From Streptomyces monomycini (lineage in GTDB: Bacteria > Actinomycetota > Actinomycetes > Streptomycetales > Streptomycetaceae), in assembly GCF_022271435.1 (NCBI RefSeq), contig NZ_JAFIQY010000009.1, positions 124,001 to 188,000 on the forward strand: a stretch of 64,000 bases of DNA, given 5' to 3'. Below are positions 40,584-49,004 of the stretch, in pieces. Within the stretch, counting starts at the first letter, position 1, and each line of letters opens with the position of its first letter. A model generated the notes under the pieces. That model saw nothing but the letters and a program-made list of their open reading frames with translations, was not told the DNA's origin and searched no databases. A program made the translations under genes and the position numbers.

Positions 40584-41564
40584 ATGCGTTACCGCCGACC
40601 CGCCGCCCTGCTCACCGTCGCCCTGGCCGGCGCCCTGACCCTCACCGGCTGCGGGGACGGCGACTCCGGCGGCAAGGACGGCGCCGATGCCAAGGCGGCC
40701 GGTTCCGGCACCCGTACCGTCACCGACGCCAACGGCAAGAAGGTGGACGTACCCGCCGCCCCGAAGAAGGTGGTCACGCTCAGCGAGCCCACCCTCGACG
40801 CCGCCCTCGCCCTCGGTGCCCACCCTGTCGGTGCCACCAGCGGCCGCGGCCAGAACGGCGTGGCCGGCTATCTCGCGCCGAAGGCGAAGGACGCGCAGAT
40901 CGTCGCCAACGTCGCCGAGCCCGACCTGGACAAGCTCGCCGCCCTGCGCCCCGACCTGATCCTGCTCGACGAGACGGTGGGCGCCAAGCGCGTCCAGGAC
41001 AAGCTCGGCCGGATCGCGCCCACCGTGCTCACCGCCAAGCTCAACGCCCCCTGGCGGGACGCCTTCACCGCGACCGCCGACGCCCTCGGCAAGAAGGCCG
41101 ACGGCCAGAAGTGGCTGGACACCTTCGACGCGCGCCTGAAGACCGTGAAGAACGAGCTGGGGGACAACGCCGGGGCCGTCACCAGCGTCATCCGCTGGCA
41201 GAACGGCGCGCCCTCGGTCGTCGGCAAGGGCAAGGGCCACGTCGGCGACACCCTCACCGCGCTCGGCCTGAAGCGGCCCCAGGGCCAGCAGGGCGAGAGC
41301 TCGGGACACAGCGAGCCGGTGAGCCTGGAGCGTCTGGAGACCATCGACGGCGACTGGCTGTTCCTCGGCGCGCTCGGTGACAAGGCCGCGGGGGAGAAGG
41401 GGCTGAAGGAGGCCACGGCCGTACCGAACTTCGGCAAGCTCAAGGCCGTCGAGAAGCGCCATGTCGTGGTGATCGACGGTTCGGCGTGGAACAGCTCGGG
41501 CGGTCCGCTCGCCGCGGAGGCGGTCCTGACGGACGTCGAGAAGGCCCTCGCCAAGAAGAGCTGA
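40584..41564 (+). CDS. Iron-siderophore ABC transporter substrate-binding lipoprotein
   Basis: 326 residues. The N-terminus is a lipoprotein signal (MRYRRPAALLTVALAG) with lipobox LTGC, mature Cys23. The rest is a FepB/FecB-type two-lobe protein: KKVVTLSEPTLDAALALGAHPVGAT, KLAALRPDLILLDE, RLETIDGDWLFLGAL. It should deliver a ferric siderophore to the FecCD permeases encoded by the divergent operon. GAGGAG lies 7 bases before ATG 40584, 40 bp after the esterase stop. Confidence 0.93.
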   Translation: MRYRRPAALLTVALAGALTLTGCGDGDSGGKDGADAKAAGSGTRTVTDANGKKVDVPAAPKKVVTLSEPTLDAALALGAHPVGATSGRGQNGVAGYLAPKAKDAQIVANVAEPDLDKLAALRPDLILLDETVGAKRVQDKLGRIAPTVLTAKLNAPWRDAFTATADALGKKADGQKWLDTFDARLKTVKNELGDNAGAVTSVIRWQNGAPSVVGKGKGHVGDTLTALGLKRPQGQQGESSGHSEPVSLERLETIDGDWLFLGALGDKAAGEKGLKEATAVPNFGKLKAVEKRHVVVIDGSAWNSSGGPLAAEAVLTDVEKALAKKS

Positions 41565-41619
41565 GGGGACGGCCGTACGGGCGGGCGGCGGGGACGCGAC
41601 GGGGACGCGACGGGCGGTA

Positions 41620-41725
41620 CCCCTTAGCGGGGCGCGACGGGTATCCCTAAAGGGACGGCTACGGACGTCCTTGAGGGACGGGCTACGGGCGTCCCCTCAG
41701 GGCGCGGCTACGGACGCTCCTCAGC
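41620..41725. terminator. Array of small stem-loops between convergent genes
   Basis: Successive hairpins are CCCC/GGGG (41620-41632), TCCCT/AGGGA (41644-41655), GGACG/CGTCC (41653-41670), GGGACG/CGTCCC (41675-41695) and a weaker copy after it. The last three derive from a roughly 25-bp tandem repeat with core AGGGACGGGCTACGG. It probably ends transcription of the binding-protein operon and the convergent lipoprotein gene. Confidence 0.6.
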
Positions 41726-43070
41726 TGTCCGCCCGCGGCCTCTCCAGTGTCCCCGCGACGTTCACGAAGCCCTCCTTCGCCGCCACGAGCTGCCCTTCCC
41801 GTACGGCCTGGTAGGTCACCAGCGCGTTCACCGTGCGCGGGAAGTCCTGCACCGCGAGCATGTCCTCGGAGCGCCAGCGCAGCTTCGGCGTCAGGCCGCC
41901 GGTGTCCACGGCCTCTTCGCCGCGGTCCAGCGCCTGCTGCACGGTGTGGGCCGTGATGTCCTGGACACCCTGCTTCCCCAGCCGCTCGACGACCGCGCGC
42001 AGCACCGTGTAGGCGATCCACGTCGTCTGGACGCCAGGGTCGGCCGGGTCAATGCGGTTGTCGCCGAAAGCGTGGTCGTTGATGACCTTGCGCATCGGGT
42101 TCCAGCGCGGATCGCTCGCGACCGGGTACCAGCCCGTGAGGTACGCCCCCTCCAGCGGCCCGGCCCGGCCACCCGTACGGTCCACCAGCGCCTGGCCGGC
42201 GCTGCCCAGCACCGAGGCGATCCGCACCTTGGAACCGTCGGGCTGGAGCCGGCGGAAGGAGTCGAAGAACGTGTCGGTGCGCTCGCCGAGCGTGGCCGTC
42301 ACACAGCCGCTGGCCCCCTTGGTGCCGCCCGCCGGGCCCGTTCCGCCCGAGGCGGCGTCCACGCCGTCCAGGGCGCGCCGCGCCGCGTCGGCGTAGTCGG
42401 TGCCGTCCTCGGGCGCGCGGACGTCCTTCGCGGCGGCGCGGCTGCCGTCGGCCAGGCCCGCGCTGAGCAGGGCCGGCATCTGGTCGCCCTGGATGGTGTC
42501 CGGGCGCACCAGCGAGACCCGGTCGCAGACGCTCGCCAGCTGGCGCCCGTTGCCCGCCAGGAGGGCCGCCTGGCCGCCGTTGACCGGATACGACAGCGGA
42601 CTGGCGAACTCCTCGTCGGAGACGCCGTAGCCGCCGAGGTAGGGGATGCCGTTCCGCTCCAGGGGCGAGATGAACGAGCGGCCGAACTGGCTGTACGAGC
42701 CGACGACCGCGACCGCCTTGACGTCGACCGCGCGCTGCGCGCAGCGCGCGGCGGCGACCGAGTCGTTGTGCTCGTTGCAGGTGACGACCTTCAGCGGGTG
42801 GCCGTCGAGGCCGCCCCGGGAGTTGACCCAGCGGGCGTACGCCTCGGCCATGGCGGGCATGCCCGGCATGTTGGTCGCCTTGGTGTCCACCGGCGCCCAG
42901 GTCATGACCGTGAGCGGCTCCTTCTCCCCGGAGCCTTCCGGGGCGCCGGGGAGGGAGCCGCAGGCCGAGAGCAGTGACGCCAGGACCGCCGTGCAGGCCG
43001 TCGCGGCGGTGGCTGCCGCGAGGACGCGGGGGAAGGGGCGGGGGGAGGAGGGGCGTCGCCGTCCGGTCAT
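41721..43070 (-). CDS. ABC transporter substrate-binding lipoprotein (branched-chain amino acid type)
   Basis: 449 residues from ATG 43070. A lipoprotein signal with lipobox LSAC (ASLLSACGSLPG) starts it. The body is a type I periplasmic-binding fold (VMTWAPVDTKATNMPGMPAMAEAYARWVNSRGGLDGHPL, CAQRAVDVKAVAVVGSYSQFG), like LivK-type proteins for branched-chain amino acids, amides or urea. No permease or ATPase gene is adjacent, so it may be a sensor or orphan binding protein. It is divergent from 43194-43700. Confidence 0.85.
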   Translation of the reverse strand: MTGRRRPSSPRPFPRVLAAATAATACTAVLASLLSACGSLPGAPEGSGEKEPLTVMTWAPVDTKATNMPGMPAMAEAYARWVNSRGGLDGHPLKVVTCNEHNDSVAAARCAQRAVDVKAVAVVGSYSQFGRSFISPLERNGIPYLGGYGVSDEEFASPLSYPVNGGQAALLAGNGRQLASVCDRVSLVRPDTIQGDQMPALLSAGLADGSRAAAKDVRAPEDGTDYADAARRALDGVDAASGGTGPAGGTKGASGCVTATLGERTDTFFDSFRRLQPDGSKVRIASVLGSAGQALVDRTGGRAGPLEGAYLTGWYPVASDPRWNPMRKVINDHAFGDNRIDPADPGVQTTWIAYTVLRAVVERLGKQGVQDITAHTVQQALDRGEEAVDTGGLTPKLRWRSEDMLAVQDFPRTVNALVTYQAVREGQLVAAKEGFVNVAGTLERPRADS

Positions 43071-43193
43071 GTGCACGGAGCATTCCGCTTCGCCCGGAAC
43101 GCGTGAGTGACGCCGGTGCAACGAGCGGTGACAGCGGGGTGAACTCCGGGGGGCCGCCGGTGATCATCGGCGGAGAACGTACGATCGAATACT

Positions 43194-43700
43194 GTGCAAG
43201 GTTCGGAGAAGTCTTCCCGTCGCGGCCGTCGCTCGACCACCATGGGCGCCATGCCGCTGACCGACATGCCGTGGTGGCGCTGGCGCAGCAATGTGCGCTC
43301 CGCGCTGCACATGCTTTCCGACCCCGTCTTCCAGCGGGAGACCTGGCTGGCCGGTCTCCCGGGCTACGGGGACGTCACCGACGCCGTCTACCGGCTCGTC
43401 GAGGACACCTGGCTGGACAACTGGTCCGCCGAGAAGTACGTCGGCACGATCTTCCGCGACTCCCAGGAGGCGTCCCTGGTCGACGTCGCCGTCCTGCGGG
43501 TGCTGCGCATCATGCACCAGGTCGGCCCGGACGCCCCGGTGACCGCCTACCTGGAGCACCACGGCTGGCCGGAGGCGGTACGGGCCGCGCGCGACGCACA
43601 CGTACGGATGGCGACGGCGGACGGCGAGGACCCGGACGTGGCGCCGCACTCGCTCGAAGTCCTGGCGATCATGACGCGGGGCCAGGGCGCCGGCGTCTGA
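43194..43700 (+). CDS. Conserved actinobacterial hypothetical protein
   Basis: 168 residues. The core MPLTDMPWWRWRSNVRSALHMLSDPVFQ...GYGDVTDAVYRLVEDTWLDNWSAEKYVGTIFRDSQEA is strongly conserved in Streptomyces as I remember it, but I know no function. It is soluble, Trp-rich near the start, with no known motif. The GTG at 43194 has TACGAT 8 bases upstream and no Shine-Dalgarno sequence, fitting a leaderless mRNA; ATG 43242 or 43251 are alternatives. Confidence 0.8.
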   Translation: MQGSEKSSRRGRRSTTMGAMPLTDMPWWRWRSNVRSALHMLSDPVFQRETWLAGLPGYGDVTDAVYRLVEDTWLDNWSAEKYVGTIFRDSQEASLVDVAVLRVLRIMHQVGPDAPVTAYLEHHGWPEAVRAARDAHVRMATADGEDPDVAPHSLEVLAIMTRGQGAGV

Positions 43701-43772
43701 GGTCGCCGGTCCCGGTCCGGGCGCGCGGGCGCGGGACGGACCACGGCCGGGAATGTGCGACCCTATGAGGTC

Positions 43773-44645
43773 ATGAGCGACTCGCAGCCCAGTAGCCCCG
43801 ACCAGTACGTCCTCACCCTCTCCTGCCCGGACAAGCAGGGCATCGTGCACGCGGTGTCCAGCTACCTGTTCATGACCGGTTGCAACATCGAGGACAGTCA
43901 GCAGTTCGGGGATCACGACACCGGGCTCTTCTTCATGCGGGTCCACTTCAGCGCGGACGCCACGGTCAGCGTGGAGAAGCTGCGCGCCAGCTTCGCCGCG
44001 GTCGGCGACTCCTTCCAGATGGACTGGCAGATCCACCGCGCCGACGAGAAGATGCGCATCGTGCTGATGGTGTCCAAGTTCGGGCACTGCCTCAACGACC
44101 TGCTCTTCCGCTCCCGGATCGGCGCGCTGCCGGTCGAGATCGCGGCCGTGGTCTCCAACCACACCGACTTCGCCGAGCTGGCCGGCTCCTACGGCATCCC
44201 CTTCCACCACATCCCGGTGACGAAGGACACCAAGGCGGCCGCCGAGGCGCGGCTGCTGGAGCTGGTGCGCGAGGAGAACGTCGAGCTGGTCGTACTGGCC
44301 CGCTACATGCAGGTGCTCTCCGACGACCTCTGCAAGGCGCTGTCCGGGCGGATCATCAACATCCACCACTCCTTCCTGCCGAGCTTCAAGGGCGCCAAGC
44401 CCTACCACCAGGCGCACGCGCGCGGTGTGAAGCTCATCGGGGCCACCGCGCACTACGTGACGGCGGACCTCGACGAGGGCCCGATCATCGAGCAGGAGGT
44501 CGAGCGCGTCGGCCACGGCGTCACCCCGGACCAGCTCGTGGCGGTCGGCCGGGACGTGGAGTGCCGGGCCCTGGCGCGCGCCGTGCAGTGGCACAGCGAG
44601 CGCCGCGTCCTGCTCAACGGCTCGCGCACGGTCGTCTTCGCGTAA
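43773..44645 (+). CDS. purU: Formyltetrahydrofolate deformylase
   Basis: 290 residues from ATG 43773, with TGAGG just upstream. The N-terminal ACT domain (YVLTLSCPDKQGIVHAVSSYL) is followed by a formyltransferase-fold domain with catalytic NIHHSFLPSFKGAKPYHQA (Asn, His) and HYVTADLDEGPII (Asp). It hydrolyses 10-formyl-tetrahydrofolate to formate and tetrahydrofolate, balancing one-carbon pools and feeding purine synthesis. Complete and typical. Confidence 0.96.
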   Translation: MSDSQPSSPDQYVLTLSCPDKQGIVHAVSSYLFMTGCNIEDSQQFGDHDTGLFFMRVHFSADATVSVEKLRASFAAVGDSFQMDWQIHRADEKMRIVLMVSKFGHCLNDLLFRSRIGALPVEIAAVVSNHTDFAELAGSYGIPFHHIPVTKDTKAAAEARLLELVREENVELVVLARYMQVLSDDLCKALSGRIINIHHSFLPSFKGAKPYHQAHARGVKLIGATAHYVTADLDEGPIIEQEVERVGHGVTPDQLVAVGRDVECRALARAVQWHSERRVLLNGSRTVVFA

Positions 44646-44693
44646 CGAGCGGCCGCTGCCCGTGCCCCCGGCGGGGCACGGGCACGCTCACGC

Positions 44694-46208
44694 TCAGAGC
44701 CGGGAGAGCGACGCCGTGGCGAACAGGACGTCGCGGATCGCCTCCGGCTCGCCGTGCTGTCCGGCGGCCGTCTCCTCCGGAGGGACGTGCCCGGCCGCGA
44801 GCTGGCAGAACTCCATGCTGTCCAGCGCGATGTGCGCGACCGTACGGTCCGGTGTGCCGACCGCTCCCGGCGAGTCCAGGGGTATGTACCAGTGCCCGCC
44901 GCCGCAGCCCTCGACCTCCAGGTGCAGCGTACGGCCGGGCGCGCCCGCCTCGACCAGGTGCTGCGGCGGCGGTGCCAGCCCGGCCCGGCGCCGGGAGGCC
45001 AGCGCGCGGGGCAGCAGCCGGGCCGCCAGATCGACCATGAGGTGCAGATGCCCGGCGGCCGGGGCCTCGTACGGATAGTCCACCGCCTCGGCGATGTCGC
45101 CCGCGTGCACCCAGAACTCGAAGGCGCGGTCCAGGAAGGCGTCGCGCAGCGGCAGCCGGGCGCCGCCCCCGTACGGCACGGCCAGTTCGGTGACGCCGTG
45201 GCCGGCGAAGGAGACCGTCCGGATCAGGGTGTGGCTCTGGTCGCGCCACGGCATGCGGGTGGCGTGCGGGGCGCGGCCGTCCGCGATCGCCTGCCAGCAG
45301 GCCTCCGTACGGTCGTCGGGCCCGGCCGGTCCGTGCGGGGCGGCGGCGCCCAGCGGGTCGCCGAGGCCGAGCGCGGTGGCGACCAGGCCGTCCACCGCCA
45401 TCAGATGCCCGATGACCCCGGCCACGGTGGTGCGCCGCTCGGCGGCCCGCTCGTCCTCGAACCAGCGCAGCCGCACCGGAGCCTGCCACTCCGCCTCGCC
45501 CATGTCGCTGAGCAGCGCGTCCAGCTTGGCCGTCTCGGCGTCGTACGGAGCCGCCCACTCCGGAACCGGGATACGGGCCGGACGCCGCCCCAGGCAGCCC
45601 TCCAGTACCCGCGAGCGCAGCAGTGGGTCGAGGTCCAGCGGGTCGGCCGGATGCAGCAGGCCGACCGCGTCCCGCAGGCGAAGCGCCTCGTCCGCGCAGG
45701 GCGCGCAGTCCGTGAGGTGGTCCTCCACGGCGGCCGTCTCCTCGGCGGAACAGGCGGCCAGGGCCCAGGCGCCCAGCAGGGACTTCAGGACCCGGTGGGG
45801 AGGCGGCGCGGGCGCGGGGGCGGGGGTGCTCCCGGCGTTCGCGGGGGCGGTCGCCGGTTCCGGTGCCGACGGTTCCGGTTTCGCTTCCGGTTCCGACGGT
45901 TCCGGTTCCGGTTCCGATTCCGGCGTCGGCGGTTCCGAGGGGGACGGTTCCGCCGCGGGCGGGGTCGCGTCGGGCAGCGGTCCGTCGTCCTCGGCCGCGG
46001 TGCGCGGGGACGGTATACGGGGCGGGCCGCCGGAGCGGGACGCGCCGCCGGTGCCCGGCCCGTGCGGCACACCGGGGTCGTGCGGGTCCTTCGGGGCGCG
46101 CCGGGCGGCCGGGTCGTGCGGATCGTCCGCGTCGCGCCGGTCGTTCGGGGCGGCCGGGTCGTGCGGATCGTCCGGGTCGCGCCGGTCCCACTCCTCCGGG
46201 CCGTTCAC
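44694..46208 (-). CDS. Zinc-finger anti-sigma factor fused to a mycothiol-dependent maleylpyruvate isomerase-like domain
   Basis: 504 residues from GTG 46208, overlapping the sigma gene stop by 4 bp. Residues 1-135 are disordered: DPHDP repeats, then a Pro/Glu/Ser tract. A zf-HC2 anti-sigma motif follows (EDHLTDCAPC, HxxxCxxC, about residues 162-171). An MDMPI/DinB-like domain (TVAGVIGHLMAVDGLVATAL, RDAFLDRAFEFWVHAGDIAEAV) with a C-terminal domain occupies the rest. No transmembrane helix is seen, so it is a soluble anti-sigma. The HxxxCxxC zinc site suggests redox or zinc sensing. The sigma factor is its obvious partner. Confidence 0.87.
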   Translation of the reverse strand: MNGPEEWDRRDPDDPHDPAAPNDRRDADDPHDPAARRAPKDPHDPGVPHGPGTGGASRSGGPPRIPSPRTAAEDDGPLPDATPPAAEPSPSEPPTPESEPEPEPSEPEAKPEPSAPEPATAPANAGSTPAPAPAPPPHRVLKSLLGAWALAACSAEETAAVEDHLTDCAPCADEALRLRDAVGLLHPADPLDLDPLLRSRVLEGCLGRRPARIPVPEWAAPYDAETAKLDALLSDMGEAEWQAPVRLRWFEDERAAERRTTVAGVIGHLMAVDGLVATALGLGDPLGAAAPHGPAGPDDRTEACWQAIADGRAPHATRMPWRDQSHTLIRTVSFAGHGVTELAVPYGGGARLPLRDAFLDRAFEFWVHAGDIAEAVDYPYEAPAAGHLHLMVDLAARLLPRALASRRRAGLAPPPQHLVEAGAPGRTLHLEVEGCGGGHWYIPLDSPGAVGTPDRTVAHIALDSMEFCQLAAGHVPPEETAAGQHGEPEAIRDVLFATASLSRL

Positions 46209-46816
46209 GGCTGCCGTCCGGGTCCGGGGCCGCTCGGCGGGGACTCCGCCGGCCGCGCGGGCGGCAGGGCCTGGTGGTTGTGCGCGGTGGACAGCAGCTG
46301 CAGGCCCAGCCGCAGCCGCCGCCGGGCCTCGTCCTCGGTGACGCCGAGGTCGGCGGCGGTCTGGCGGTAGTCACGGCGCTGGAAGTAGGCCAGCTCCAGG
46401 GCGGCGCGCAGCGGGGCGGGCATGGACGTGACGATGTAGTCGGCGCGGGCGGCGGTGGAGGCGGCGCGGATCTGGCGTTCCAGCTCGGCGGGCTCGGGGG
46501 CGTCCTCGCCGCGGTCCCGGGCCGAGGCGGCCCCGGCCTGCCGGAGCCGGTGCACGGACTGGCGGTGGGCGAGCTGGGCCACCCAGGAGCGCAGCGACCC
46601 CTGCTTGGGGTCGTAGGAGTCGGGGTTCTCCCAGATGTAGCCGAAGACCTCACGGGTGATGCGGTCGGCGGCGGTCTCGCTGCCGAGGACCCGGCGGGCA
46701 AGGCTGTGCACAAGCGAAGCGAACCGGTCGTACAGCTCGCCGAGCGCGGCCGCCTCGCCGCGCGCCAGCCGCTGCTGCATCCGCCTGTCCCAGCGCGGTG
46801 GTGCGTCATGTCCCAT
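46205..46816 (-). CDS. ECF-family RNA polymerase sigma factor
   Basis: 203 residues from ATG 46816 (MGHDAPPRWDRRMQQRLARGE); ATG 46873 is a possible longer start. Region 2 (ALGELYDRFASLVHSLARRVLG, VFGYIWENPDSYDPKQGSLRSW) and region 4 (LRAALELAYFQRRDYRQTAADLGVTEDEARRRLRLGLQLL) are both present. The C-terminus is a Pro-rich tail. It is co-translated with a zinc anti-sigma factor, so its activity is probably controlled by release from that protein. Confidence 0.93.
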   Translation of the reverse strand: MGHDAPPRWDRRMQQRLARGEAAALGELYDRFASLVHSLARRVLGSETAADRITREVFGYIWENPDSYDPKQGSLRSWVAQLAHRQSVHRLRQAGAASARDRGEDAPEPAELERQIRAASTAARADYIVTSMPAPLRAALELAYFQRRDYRQTAADLGVTEDEARRRLRLGLQLLSTAHNHQALPPARPAESPPSGPGPGRQP

Positions 46817-47169
46817 CCGGCCCCCATCCCTCGCCGCCGCCGTGCCCCGCGGTCCCGCACTCCACCGTGCCATCGAATGTAGTGGTCCGGTCCGACATTG
46901 TTGCCCCTTTGCGGCAAACCCGCCCTGCCGGTGGTCCACGGATGGTATGGAGACGGTCACTTTTGGTGGTATTGCCCGCTCACAGTGGATCGAAGCGCAA
47001 CCGTTCACGTCCGTATCTGCCGATGTGTTACCCGTGTGTGACCGGTTCCGGGGGAAAGTTCCCCGCTCACTGGGCATAGCCTTGGAGAGGAACGGCCCGT
47101 TGCGCACAGAATTCTGAAGAGTTTCAGGGGAGAACGGCCGGGCAGTCGAGGCGGGAAGGGCGCATTCCG
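46817..47169. other. Divergent spacer between sigma factor and STAS genes
   Basis: 353 bp, a little less GC-rich than its surroundings. It must hold both promoters. I see no clear GGAAC-type ECF -35 element, no strong hairpin and no gene. Confidence 0.4.
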
Positions 47170-47595
47170 GTGGGTATCGGGAAGTGTCCCGTCCGCAAGC
47201 GAGCGAAAGGCTTCGAGCGCGTGTCGTTGAAGGTGGCAGAAGGCGAGCAGGGCCGCTGGGCCGTGTTGCAGGTCTCCGGCGAGATGGACCTGGTCACGTC
47301 GCCGGCGGTGCGCCAGCACGTGCACGACGCGGTCGCGGAGGGCCGTCGCAGCGTGGTGCTCGACCTCTCGGAGGTCCAGTTCTGCGACTCCAGCGGCGTG
47401 GGTGTACTGATCGCCGCCCGCCGGTTGATGCGGTCCTGCCAGGGGCGGCTGCGGCTGATCCTGCCCGCGCAGGGCGCGGTGGACGGCTCGCACGTCAACC
47501 GGGTGCTCGCGGCGCTCGGCGTGCGCCGTCTCTTCGAGGTCTACCCGGACCTGGACACGGCGGTCGACGAGGCGGCGGCCCCGCTGTCCGCGTAA
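47170..47595 (+). CDS. STAS-domain anti-sigma factor antagonist
   Basis: 141 residues from GTG 47170, with GGAAGGG upstream; GTG 47221 (VSLKVAEGEQ) would give a shorter protein. The STAS fold is clear: VLQVSGEMDLVTSPAVRQHV, then VVLDLSEVQFCDSSGVGVLIAARR, whose DSSG contains the serine phosphorylated by anti-sigma kinases. Unphosphorylated antagonists bind and inhibit the anti-sigma kinase. No RsbW-like kinase is adjacent, so its partner is elsewhere. The nearby ECF/anti-sigma pair is of a different type. Confidence 0.9.
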   Translation: MGIGKCPVRKRAKGFERVSLKVAEGEQGRWAVLQVSGEMDLVTSPAVRQHVHDAVAEGRRSVVLDLSEVQFCDSSGVGVLIAARRLMRSCQGRLRLILPAQGAVDGSHVNRVLAALGVRRLFEVYPDLDTAVDEAAAPLSA

Positions 47596-47813
47596 CTCCG
47601 CGAGGCCCGCCGGGGGCGGGGCGCCTGACGGCGGGACCCGCCGATCGCCCATGGCGCAGAGTTACGCATGAATTACCCAGCGTGATGAAAAGTGGATCGG
47701 GAACCGCCTTTCCTCCTCCTGATCAATTCAACTCGCCATAAACATGGTGAAATCCTCACCCCGCATCCTCACCCCGCATCCTCTCCCCACGCCTCTTCCC
47801 GAGCCCTCACCCC
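47596..47813. other. Convergent spacer with AT-richer patch and 13-bp repeats
   Basis: About 47645-47755 is clearly AT-richer than the rest of the window. CCTCACCCCGCAT is tandemly repeated at 47754-47766 and 47767-47779, with a third copy at 47812-47824 running into the end of the kinase gene. No gene seen. Confidence 0.5.
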
Positions 47814-49004
47814 TCACCCCGCATCCCGGGGGAATTCCGCCCGCACGAGAAATCCCCCGTCCGCCGTGTGCCCGGCCTCCAGCAGCCCGCCCAGGCTCTG
47901 GGCGCGCTCGCGCAGGCCGACCAGGCCGTGGCCCCCGCCCGGCAGCGCCGGGGCCGGCGCGGAGGCGTCCGGCGGCCCGTTGCGCACCTCCACCCGCAGT
48001 CCTTGCGGGGTCACCGGCTCCCCGTCGCGGGCGTCCGGCTCCGCCCCCACCGCCGCGACCCGCACCCGTACCCGCGCGCCCGGCGCGTGCTTGCGTACGT
48101 TGGTCAGCGCCTCCTGGACGGTACGGAAGGCCGCCCGTTCCACGGCCTTGGCCCCGGCCGCCCCGTCCGGCACCTCGTGCTCGTACACGACGTCCAGGGC
48201 GCTCATCTCGATCAGCCGCGGCAGTTCGGCCAGATCCGGCTGCGGTGCCGGTTCCCGCGCGTCCGCGCTGCCGCCGCCGGCCGCCCGCAGGATGCCGACC
48301 ATGTGCCGCAGCTCCTCCAGGGTCCGTACGGACAGCTCGCGGATCGTCCGGGCCGACTCCCGTACGGCGTCCTCCCCGGCGCTCACCTGCACTGCCCCGG
48401 CCTGGAGGCTGATCAGGCTCACCTGGTGCGCGACCACGTCGTGCATCTCGCGGGCCAGCCGCGCCCGCTCGGTGGCCAGCACCCGGTCCGCGTTCAGCCG
48501 GTCCTCGCGGCGCAGGCTGCGGGTCAGGTCGTCCACTCGGGCGGCGAGTTCGCGGCGGGTGCGCACCAGCAGGCCCAGCGCGATGGGCGCGGCCGAGGTC
48601 ACCGTCGCGTCGATCAGCACCTGGATGTTCTCGCGGTACGCGCCCGGGTCCAGGTCGGAGAGCGGGTACGGGAGGCAGTGCGCGGCGATCAGCAGCGCGG
48701 CGCAGACGCCGAGCCGGGCGCGGCCGGGGCGCAGCGCGGCGAGGGTGTAGAGGGCGATCATCGGCGCGAACCAGATGTAGCCGATGTAGAGGCCGGGGAG
48801 GGTGCCGAGGAAGACGGCGAGCGGCAGCCGGCGCCGCAGCAGCAGCGCGGCGGCGGCGACCAGGGAGACGCCCAACTCCAGGCCCAGGTCCAGACCGTTG
48901 ACGAGGAACGCGTCCACCATGGACAGCAGCATCGGCACGGCCAGGGGCACGACCGCGGGTACGGCCCGGCGTATGCCGCCGGAGAGGCCGCCGCCCGCGG
49001 TCAC
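47814..49004 (-). CDS. NarX/DesK-type sensor histidine kinase
   Basis: 396 residues from GTG 49004, overlapping the response-regulator stop by 4 bp. About five or six membrane helices (residues 10-150) are followed by a HisKA_3 dimerisation domain with the phosphorylated His in ERARLAREMHDVVAHQVSLI. The ATPase domain has N-box EALTNVRKHAPGA and G-box GGGHGLVGLRER. It should phosphorylate the co-encoded NarL-type regulator. The signal is unknown; the membrane part has almost no extracellular domain, suggesting a sensor of membrane state or a small molecule within the bilayer. Confidence 0.93.
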   Translation of the reverse strand: MTAGGGLSGGIRRAVPAVVPLAVPMLLSMVDAFLVNGLDLGLELGVSLVAAAALLLRRRLPLAVFLGTLPGLYIGYIWFAPMIALYTLAALRPGRARLGVCAALLIAAHCLPYPLSDLDPGAYRENIQVLIDATVTSAAPIALGLLVRTRRELAARVDDLTRSLRREDRLNADRVLATERARLAREMHDVVAHQVSLISLQAGAVQVSAGEDAVRESARTIRELSVRTLEELRHMVGILRAAGGGSADAREPAPQPDLAELPRLIEMSALDVVYEHEVPDGAAGAKAVERAAFRTVQEALTNVRKHAPGARVRVRVAAVGAEPDARDGEPVTPQGLRVEVRNGPPDASAPAPALPGGGHGLVGLRERAQSLGGLLEAGHTADGGFLVRAEFPRDAG

